Below, in pieces: positions 15,237 through 21,586 of a stretch of 30,601 nucleotides of DNA. How positions within the stretch are numbered: the stretch's first letter is position 1; every line of letters begins with the position of its first letter. The DNA is from Elusimicrobia bacterium HGW-Elusimicrobia-2 (GTDB lineage Bacteria > CG03): the NCBI GenBank assembly GCA_002841685.1, contig PHAM01000019.1:1-30601 (forward strand), given 5' to 3'. The translations under genes were made by a program, and so were the position numbers. The notes beneath the pieces are model-generated. The model saw only the letters and a program-made list of their open reading frames with translations, was not told the DNA's origin and did no database searches.

Positions 15237-16685
15237 TTACTGCTGTTTTTCCGCGGACGGCTTATCCGCGTCGGAATAATCAAGCCTTATGTGATGTATG
15301 GAAATTAGAGTTTTTGTAAAAACATCGCCTATCTTCTGTATATTTTTGAGCGTTATGGGACATTCATTGAGCTGGCCGGAGGCGAAATAATTGTTGATTA
15401 TCTTATGGACGGTGTCTTTGATATTCTCGAAACTCGGATCCTCTATGGAGCGGCAGGCGGCCTCTACGCTGTCGGCGAGCATAACTATGGCCGTCTCTCT
15501 GGTCTGGGGCAGGGGCCCGGGATACCTGTAAATGGTTTCGTCGCTGGCTCCTCCGGAAACAGCGGCTTTCCTGAAAAAATACTGCACTATGGTGGTGCCG
15601 TGATGCTGCGCTATAAAATCAAGCACGCACTCATCCACCCCGGCTTCGGCGGCGAGCTTGACGCCCTCTTTAACATGGGAAAGGATCACAAGGGCGCTCA
15701 TTTCCGGTTTCAGCGTTTCATGCGCATTTCCCTCAAGCTGGTTCTCGATGAAATACTGCGCCTTGCCTATTTTTCCGACATCGTGATAATAGGCCCCCAC
15801 ACGCGCCAGCAGGCTGTTGCAGTTTATGGACACGGCCGCGGCCTCGGCCAGAGCCGCTACCATAAGGCTGTGGTGATATGTCCCGGGGGCTTCTATCATA
15901 AGTTTTTTCAGAAGTGGGTGGTTGAAATCCCCGAGCTCTATCAGCCTCACATCCGAGGTCAGATTGAAAACCCACTCAAAAAGAGGAAAAAAGCTGATGA
16001 TAAAAATAAAAGTTAGCGCCGAGACAAGAAAAGGCGCTCTGATGCCATCATAGATAAGATTGCTGCTGTGTATACCCAGCAGCTGCAGCGCGAAATTCGC
16101 CGCGAGGAGAAACACGAATATGGACAGAGCGTTTAAAAAAATATCAGAGCGTTTTATAATTCTCCTGGGGAAAGCCATTGCCCCCAGGCCGCCGACGAAA
16201 GAAATAAAAAAGACCTCAAAATTGCCGAGATATATGAACGACACTATCAAACTTATCAGCAACGCCGCGCTCTCCGCCACCCTGCGCGAGACAAGAAAAT
16301 TAAGAAGGCTGGCCGCCGCCGGGGTAAAGACGAAATACATGCTGATCTCTCTGGATTTCGCGAACTGTGTCATAAGCACCGCCGAGACAATAACAAGCCC
16401 TGACAAAAGGATCTTTGACGGGTTCATTTCTTTTTCAGTTTTAATAAACGAAAACGCGGCGTATATCCATATAATCACAAAGAGCCCGGACCCGGCGATG
16501 AAATTTTTTTCAAAACCGAATTCCGCCACCAGCGCCGTCAGCACGCTCAATGAGATCAGGACACCGAGCATCCATGCCGGAAAAGGAATGTCTTTTTTCA
16601 GGACATTTTTATTCTTTGAGGGCTTCTCCAGCGCCGCGGCCCAGCTTTTGAAAATACGCGAAAAAAAACTTTTTACTCTGCCCAT
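15237..16685 (-). CDS. PgpH-type membrane HD phosphohydrolase (putative c-di-AMP phosphodiesterase)
   Basis: This is a 482-residue protein. About seven membrane helices (residues ~37-240) precede a cytoplasmic HD domain. HD residues are H271/H272 in GTYHHSL, H301-D302 in YYHDVGKIGK, H337, H361/H362 in AQHHGT, and D405 in MLADSVEA. Listeria PgpH, with the same 7TM-HD architecture, cleaves the second messenger c-di-AMP. Unlike PgpH it lacks the large N-terminal extracellular 7TMR-HDED domain, having only ~36 residues before the first helix. A good AAAGGA site precedes ATG 16685. Neighbours phoH and ybeY are the classical partners. Confidence 0.9.
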   Translation of the reverse strand: MGRVKSFFSRIFKSWAAALEKPSKNKNVLKKDIPFPAWMLGVLISLSVLTALVAEFGFEKNFIAGSGLFVIIWIYAAFSFIKTEKEMNPSKILLSGLVIVSAVLMTQFAKSREISMYFVFTPAAASLLNFLVSRRVAESAALLISLIVSFIYLGNFEVFFISFVGGLGAMAFPRRIIKRSDIFLNALSIFVFLLAANFALQLLGIHSSNLIYDGIRAPFLVSALTFIFIISFFPLFEWVFNLTSDVRLIELGDFNHPLLKKLMIEAPGTYHHSLMVAALAEAAAVSINCNSLLARVGAYYHDVGKIGKAQYFIENQLEGNAHETLKPEMSALVILSHVKEGVKLAAEAGVDECVLDFIAQHHGTTIVQYFFRKAAVSGGASDETIYRYPGPLPQTRETAIVMLADSVEAACRSIEDPSFENIKDTVHKIINNYFASGQLNECPITLKNIQKIGDVFTKTLISIHHIRLDYSDADKPSAEKQQ

Positions 16686-16694
16686 GTTTATCCT

Positions 16695-17597
16695 TTACTT
16701 TTTAACGGCTCCGTACGCCGCCACTATTTTCTTAACGAGAGGATGCCTGACAACATCCCTCTTACTGAACTTAATGAACTTGATGCCCCTGATGCCCGCA
16801 AGAACCTCCTGCGCGTTGACAAGGCCTGACTTCACCCCTCTTTCAAGATCTATCTGTGTTTCATCGCCGTTGATACATATCGCCCCTTTGGGCCCCAGTC
16901 TGGTCAGGATCATTTTCATCTGAAGGGCCGTTGTGTTCTGAGCCTCATCAAGAATGACAAAGGCGTCGTCCAAAGTCCTTCCTCTCATATAGGCCAGGGG
17001 AACGATCTCTATAACGCCGGAGGCTTTCTGCCTCCCGTAATATCTTTCGCCAGCCAGCGTTATAAAAGCGCTGTTGAGCGGAGCAAGATAAGGATTCACT
17101 TTTTCCTCAAAGTCCCCGGGAAGATAGCCCAGCCGCTCGCCGGCCTCGACGATAGGCCGGGAAAGTATAATTTTGGAAAATCTCCCTTCTTCAAGAAACC
17201 TGAGGGCGCACAAAACTGCCAGAAAGGTTTTCCCCGTCCCCGCCGGGCCCGTGGCAATCGTAACGGGGTTTTTCAGCATTGATTCTATATACTTTTTCTG
17301 CGCGGGCGAAGACGGAGATATCTTACTGCCGCTGCGGAATGTAAAAGGCGGCTGAGCGGAACAAACAATATCCGCCTCGGTTCGCTTCGCCGTAAGAACG
17401 CCCCCTCTGCGGAGACTCTCAATTTCTTTGGCGGCCTCGTCCAGATCGCGCGCTTTTCCGCGCAGGACAAGGCTGTTCGCCCTGACGCTCACGCCCACAT
17501 CAAACATTTGTCTGATCTTTTTGATGTTGCTGTCGTAGGGGCCGAATATATCGGACAATTCGCCCTGATTTCTGATATGGATAATTTTTGTTATCAA
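16695..17597 (-). CDS. phoH: PhoH-family ATPase (YbeZ-like)
   Basis: This 300-residue protein has an N-terminal KH-like region (about 8-65). An ATPase domain follows, with Walker A GPAGTGKT (117-124), the ILSRPIVEAGERLGYLPGD motif (144-162) and Walker B FVILDEAQN (213-221), then LGPKGAICINGDETQIDL. Family members are RNA-binding ATPases or helicase-like proteins functionally tied to YbeY. The start is TTG at 17597, 3 nt after the lipoprotein stop and without a clear Shine-Dalgarno sequence. No ATG upstream is available, and the conserved N-terminal segment begins within the first ten codons, so TTG is the best choice. Confidence 0.94.
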   Translation of the reverse strand: MITKIIHIRNQGELSDIFGPYDSNIKKIRQMFDVGVSVRANSLVLRGKARDLDEAAKEIESLRRGGVLTAKRTEADIVCSAQPPFTFRSGSKISPSSPAQKKYIESMLKNPVTIATGPAGTGKTFLAVLCALRFLEEGRFSKIILSRPIVEAGERLGYLPGDFEEKVNPYLAPLNSAFITLAGERYYGRQKASGVIEIVPLAYMRGRTLDDAFVILDEAQNTTALQMKMILTRLGPKGAICINGDETQIDLERGVKSGLVNAQEVLAGIRGIKFIKFSKRDVVRHPLVKKIVAAYGAVKK

Positions 17598-17600
17598 ATT

Positions 17601-18116
17601 TTAACGCGGAATTTTAAAAATCTGGCCTTTGTATATGATGTCGGGATCTTTTATCTGATCCTTGTTAGCCATGTATATTTTTTTCCACTGCCATGGATCA
17701 TTGTATATCCGGCTCTGTTTGGCTATGTTCCAAAGGCAATCCCGCGTTTCAGCCCAGCTCCTGACAGTATAAGAATCAGCCCTTTCGGCGTCAAACTCTT
17801 TCCGCGCCTCTCTAAGCGCCGTTTCCCTTGCCTCGCGCGCATCATCCAGCGCTTTTTTGGCCAGAGAATATGAAGCGTCCGCCTTTTCCTTCGCGGGGAG
17901 ATAATCGCTGTCATCAAGGGCCCGCTTCGCCTCGTTCAGAAGTTTTTCCGCGTCAGGCACGGGCACTTCCTCCTGGGCGCACACAGTTATAATTTTTTCG
18001 GCTCTGACGATGGCGTCCCTCGCGTTCAAGCGGGCTTCTTGTTCGGCCGTCATCGCTTTCTTGCCGCCGCAGGCGGCCAAAAAACCGCAAAGAACAACCA
18101 CCATAATTTTTTTCAT
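17601..18116 (-). CDS. LysM-domain lipoprotein with coiled-coil/helical middle
   Basis: This 171-residue protein has a lipoprotein signal peptide with lipobox LAAC (C16), so it is expected to be lipidated by Lgt. Residues ~25-110 are helical and rich in Ala, Glu, Lys and Asp (AEKLLNEAKRALDDSD and similar), resembling DUF4398-type segments. The C-terminal ~50 residues are a LysM peptidoglycan-binding repeat: YTVRSWAETRDCLWNIAKQS, then the WQWKKIYMANKDQIKDPDIIYKGQ region, ending FKIPR. It probably anchors an outer or inner membrane leaflet to the cell wall. ATG 18116 is chosen over the longer frame (18170) because it starts the signal peptide and has AAGGAG upstream. It leads the phoH operon from a clear promoter. 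Confidence 0.88.
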   Translation of the reverse strand: MKKIMVVVLCGFLAACGGKKAMTAEQEARLNARDAIVRAEKIITVCAQEEVPVPDAEKLLNEAKRALDDSDYLPAKEKADASYSLAKKALDDAREARETALREARKEFDAERADSYTVRSWAETRDCLWNIAKQSRIYNDPWQWKKIYMANKDQIKDPDIIYKGQIFKIPR

Positions 18117-18160
18117 ACCTTTAAATTCTCCTTGATCTCTAACACTTCTACCACCGTTGA

Positions 18161-18190
18161 ATTTTACCAATAAGGCCGCTTTAAGGTCAA
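18161..18190 (-). promoter_or_regulatory. Promoter of the lysM-phoH-ybeY operon
   Basis: TTGACC (18190-18185), an 18-nt spacer and TAAAAT (18166-18161) lie on the minus strand, about 45 nt before the lipoprotein ATG. This fits a normal SD-led leader. Confidence 0.7.
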
Positions 18191-18205
18191 TAGCTAATAA
18201 ATAAC

Positions 18206-18218
18206 GGGGACAGTCCCC
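18206..18218. repeat. Short perfect palindrome between divergent promoters
   Basis: GGGGACAGTCCCC has two 6-bp arms around a central A and lies between the -35 boxes of the two divergent transcripts. It could be an operator. It also resembles the GGGGACAGTCCCC sequences that are dispersed in some environmental genomes as REP-like repeats (from memory). Only one copy was noticed in this window. Confidence 0.5.
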
Positions 18219-18220
18219 CT

Positions 18221-18249
18221 TTATTCAGACGCGGAAAATTTGGTAGAAT
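18221..18249 (+). promoter_or_regulatory. Possible promoter of the CCA-enzyme gene
   Basis: TTATTC (18221-18226), a 17-nt spacer and TAGAAT (18244-18249). The -35 is weak, the -10 is good. It ends 10 nt before ATG 18260, so almost no leader would be left. Confidence 0.45.
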
Positions 18250-18259
18250 CACTTTGCAA

Positions 18260-19546
18260 ATGGCGATAAAAATAAAATCGGGTTTTCCGCTCCTGCTGTC
18301 AGCCTTGACATCGGCGGAGCGGAATATAATAAAAGGCATCTCGGCTCTCGCGGCAAGACGGGGAGAGCGCGCTTACATCGTGGGCGGCTTCGCGCGCGAT
18401 ATACTGCTGGGCTTTCCCAACCTTGATATAGACTGCGCCGTGGAGGGCGACGCCTGCTCTCTGGCCGAAGAACTTGTCTCTGAACTCGGCGGCGAAGTCT
18501 CCCTGAACAGAAAATTCAACACAGCCAAAATAAAAGCAGAAGATCTGACAATTGACATCGCCTCCGCCAGAGAGGAACAATACGCCGCCGCGGGGGAACT
18601 TCCCGTCATCAGGCTCTCAACAATAAAACAGGATGCCCTGAGAAGAGATTTCACCGTCAACGCTCTTTATATTTCCATTAACCCTCATGATTTCGGCAAA
18701 CTCTGCTCGGCGGAATCGCACCTCACTGATCTGAAAAAAGGCGTTATCCGCGTTTTTCATGACGGCAGCTTTGAGGACGATCCCACACGCATATTCAGAG
18801 CCGTGCGCTTCGCCGCCCGGTTCGGCTTCCGCATAGAACCCCGCACAAAAGGCCTGATACTAAAGGCGCTAAAAGACGGTATGCTCAAAAACATCTCGCC
18901 TTTCCGCGCTAAAAGAGAGTTAATGCTGCTTATGACCGAAATCAACGCCCCTGAAGCCATGCAAACGGCTCTTTCGCTGGGACTGGCGGGAAAAATCCTG
19001 CCGGACGTGAAAAAAAACGCTGTGCGGGATTTAAAAACAGGCCGGCTAATATGGCTGGATTTTTTTATTTACCTCGGCGGGCAATTCAGTCTTCCGCTTT
19101 ACATGCTCCTCATACTGCTAAAAGATGTTTCCCCCGGGCGGCAAAAAACATTCGTTCAAAATCTTAATTTCGGAAAAAAAGACACCGCGGCTATTTTGTT
19201 CCCCAGAAAAAACATAAATAAAATACTGCGTGAAATAATCAAAAACGATCCGGCATGGCGCGTCGAGGCTGATGCCTTGCGTGACGAACAGCTTTTATTT
19301 ATAGTCCTGATAGCCGCCGCGGATAATCCCGCGAATTTCCAGAAAACGGAAAAACGGGTCATGGATTATCTTCTGCACCTGAAAAGAAAAAAACCCTTTC
19401 ACAGCAGCGCGGAACTGATAAGGATGGGCTTTCCCGCCGAAACGCTGGGAACGCTCGCGAAAGAAATCACCCGGGGCAGGAGGGGCGGGGAAATTCTCTC
19501 AAAATCACAGGAATACAGTTTCCTTGTAAGAAAGCTGAAAAAGTGA
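18260..19546 (+). CDS. CCA-adding enzyme / poly(A) polymerase family tRNA nucleotidyltransferase
   Basis: This is a 428-residue class II nucleotidyltransferase. The catalytic head contains YIVGGFARDILLG (39-51) and the metal-binding pair LDID (D56, D58). The RRDFTVNAL motif follows, then EDDPTRIFRAVRFAARFGF, the hallmark of the family RNA-binding head/neck. The C-terminal half is helical and poorly conserved. It adds CCA to tRNA 3' ends or, in some lineages, only the A or a poly(A) tail; the specificity cannot be read here. An in-frame TTG at 18254 is an alternative start. No Shine-Dalgarno sequence is visible for either, in line with the close -10 box. Confidence 0.92.
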   Translation: MAIKIKSGFPLLLSALTSAERNIIKGISALAARRGERAYIVGGFARDILLGFPNLDIDCAVEGDACSLAEELVSELGGEVSLNRKFNTAKIKAEDLTIDIASAREEQYAAAGELPVIRLSTIKQDALRRDFTVNALYISINPHDFGKLCSAESHLTDLKKGVIRVFHDGSFEDDPTRIFRAVRFAARFGFRIEPRTKGLILKALKDGMLKNISPFRAKRELMLLMTEINAPEAMQTALSLGLAGKILPDVKKNAVRDLKTGRLIWLDFFIYLGGQFSLPLYMLLILLKDVSPGRQKTFVQNLNFGKKDTAAILFPRKNINKILREIIKNDPAWRVEADALRDEQLLFIVLIAAADNPANFQKTEKRVMDYLLHLKRKKPFHSSAELIRMGFPAETLGTLAKEITRGRRGGEILSKSQEYSFLVRKLKK

Positions 19547-19552
19547 TAAAAT
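19524..19552 (+). promoter_or_regulatory. Promoter of the FecR/barrel operon
   Basis: TTGTAA (19524-19529), a 17-nt spacer and TAAAAT (19547-19552). The -10 starts directly after the stop codon of the CCA-enzyme gene, giving a leader of about 75 nt. Confidence 0.55.
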
Positions 19553-19635
19553 TTTCCGGTGGTGGCGGCACGCACGCGGGCAATGCGAAAGAAAAACCGG
19601 GACCCTGCGGCGTTTGTATTTGGAGGAAAAGAAAA

Positions 19636-21564
19636 ATGAAAAAAATACTTTTGGTCATGGCCTTCTGCTCTTCTGTTTTTGCCCAGGAAGCTTTCGTTCT
19701 GAAAATTTCCGGTAGAGCTCACCTCAACAGCGGGGGGACATGGGAAATCCTGAAAAAAGACATGCTCGTAGCGGCCGGCGATTCAATAACAACCGAAGCT
19801 GGGGCCGAGGTCAGCCTCAGGTTATCAGACGGACACAGCGTGGATATCATGGGGGATTCCATATTCTCGCTCAGAGAAAACAGTGAAGACCTGAAGGAAA
19901 TGGACATCTGGCTCGGAAGGATCTACACGAAAGTAGATAAACTCCTCCCCTCCAAAAAATTCACCGTCAGGACGCCGGCGGCCGTTTGCGCCGTCAGAGG
20001 CACAAAATTCACGGTTGATGTGGACGAGAGCAAAAAAACCGATGTCTATGTTGACGAGGGTATTGTCGGTGTGATGGATTCATCCGGAGCCGGTGAAGAG
20101 GTTTTCGTGGAAAAAGGCATGATGTCTTCGGTGAAAGAAGGCGAAGCGGCCTCAAAGCCTTTGAAGGCCAAAACCCCGCCTCAAAAAGTCGAGGAGAAAG
20201 CGGAGAAAGCAAAAAAAAGCGCCGCTCCCAAAAGCGCGCCCGTTGCGAGCGCTCAGGCCCAGGCATCACGCGAGCAGGGCGCCGAAAGCGGCCGGACCGC
20301 GGCCGCGTCAGGGAATGTTGCCATGAACGGCTCCATCGGAGCTGTCTCCCTCACCCGCGACGGAGAGACAAAAGTTTATTACGAATTCAGCATGTATCCC
20401 GAACTGACCTTCGGCAAACTCGGCATAGGCCTTGAGCTTGTCGTGCATTTTGATGAAAACAACCAGATACTGAAAGATGAGTGGACTAAAGAGCGCTACC
20501 CTGAGAAAATAGATTACATAAGATGGGGCCGCAAACACCAGGATCCTTTTTATTTTCTCATCGGCAGGTTCAGAAGGCCGGTCTCTCTCGGGCACGGTTT
20601 CATCGTGAACAATTACTCCAACATGGCCCGCTATCCCAATATCAAGAAAATAGGCCTTGAATTCGATCTGGACAGGAACAAATGGGGCATAGAGGCCATG
20701 ACGGACGATGTGACAAGAGCGGATATCATAGGCGGCAGATTCTATGCGCGGCCGCTCTTGGAAACAGGCATTCCGCTACTGAGAAATTTGAAGATAGCGG
20801 CGTCGGCCGGCACAGATAAGGACCCCGACTCCGATTCCGAAACCAAAAACGACGCCGTCACGATAATAGGCGCCGATGCGGAACTGCCTCTGCTCAACTT
20901 CAAATATTTCAATGCGTCAATTTACGGCGATATAGCAAAAATGCAGATGAGTGACACTTATGATTCCTTCAACACCTCTTCTACAACCAATCTTGTAGAC
21001 GGAGGAATAGGCAAGAGTGCCGGCGTAAGCGGCAAGATGTTTTTCCTCAATTTCCGGGGCGAATACAGGATCGTGGAGGACAATTTTATCCCGGGCTACT
21101 TTGACGGCCATTACGATATTGACCGCTGGACACAATACAGCGCCGTGAGCGGAACAAACACGAAAGCCGTGGGAATGCTCTGGGGTAAAACAAAAGACCC
21201 CGTAAAAGTCGGCCCTTACATAGAGGCATGGTTCTCGTTTTTCAGGATAATAGATTTCCGCGCGTCTTATGAAAATTATAACAACGTCAGGCACGATGAC
21301 CCCTTTTATCCGCACCTCATAGCCTCGGCTTCAATGGCGCAACTGCCGTTCCTGGCCAACTACACGCTGGAAGCCGATTACGATAAAAAAGGCGCGCACA
21401 CATGGGACGATATAAAAAAAGTGGATGAAAACGCCATACTGGCGCTGAAAGTGGGATACCGCGTCGCGCCGAATGTCACCATGCTCATCGTCACCAGACG
21501 CAATTATGACAGTGAGGGGACTCCCACAAAAACGACGACGGCCGAAACACGCATACGTTTCTGA
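19636..21564 (+). CDS. FecR-domain protein fused to a predicted outer-membrane beta-barrel
   Basis: This is a 642-residue protein. A signal peptide (MKKILLVMAFCSSVFAQ) is followed by a FecR domain (about 20-170) with LVAAGDSITTEAGAEVSLRL and the hallmark FTVRTPAAVCAVRGTKF (109-125). Next comes a 60-residue Lys/Ala/Pro/Glu linker (about 170-230). The last ~410 residues are rich in aromatic-flanked amphipathic strands and end in TRIRF, a C-terminal Phe as recognised by the BAM machinery. The barrel includes the unusual IRWGRKHQDPFYFLIGRFRRP segment. FecR domains of this kind bind in the periplasm; a porin-like or export role for the barrel is inference. ATG 19636 has GGAGG 9 nt upstream; the longer frame from 19543 overlaps the previous gene and lacks a signal peptide. 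Confidence 0.75.
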   Translation: MKKILLVMAFCSSVFAQEAFVLKISGRAHLNSGGTWEILKKDMLVAAGDSITTEAGAEVSLRLSDGHSVDIMGDSIFSLRENSEDLKEMDIWLGRIYTKVDKLLPSKKFTVRTPAAVCAVRGTKFTVDVDESKKTDVYVDEGIVGVMDSSGAGEEVFVEKGMMSSVKEGEAASKPLKAKTPPQKVEEKAEKAKKSAAPKSAPVASAQAQASREQGAESGRTAAASGNVAMNGSIGAVSLTRDGETKVYYEFSMYPELTFGKLGIGLELVVHFDENNQILKDEWTKERYPEKIDYIRWGRKHQDPFYFLIGRFRRPVSLGHGFIVNNYSNMARYPNIKKIGLEFDLDRNKWGIEAMTDDVTRADIIGGRFYARPLLETGIPLLRNLKIAASAGTDKDPDSDSETKNDAVTIIGADAELPLLNFKYFNASIYGDIAKMQMSDTYDSFNTSSTTNLVDGGIGKSAGVSGKMFFLNFRGEYRIVEDNFIPGYFDGHYDIDRWTQYSAVSGTNTKAVGMLWGKTKDPVKVGPYIEAWFSFFRIIDFRASYENYNNVRHDDPFYPHLIASASMAQLPFLANYTLEADYDKKGAHTWDDIKKVDENAILALKVGYRVAPNVTMLIVTRRNYDSEGTPTKTTTAETRIRF

Positions 21565-21586
21565 TAAAAATCAGCGGAGGTAAATC

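Noticed and set aside
15405-16016. A 203-codon plus-strand open frame opposite pgpH
   Set aside because: It overlaps the conserved HD domain coding sequence; no ribosome site and no family similarity.
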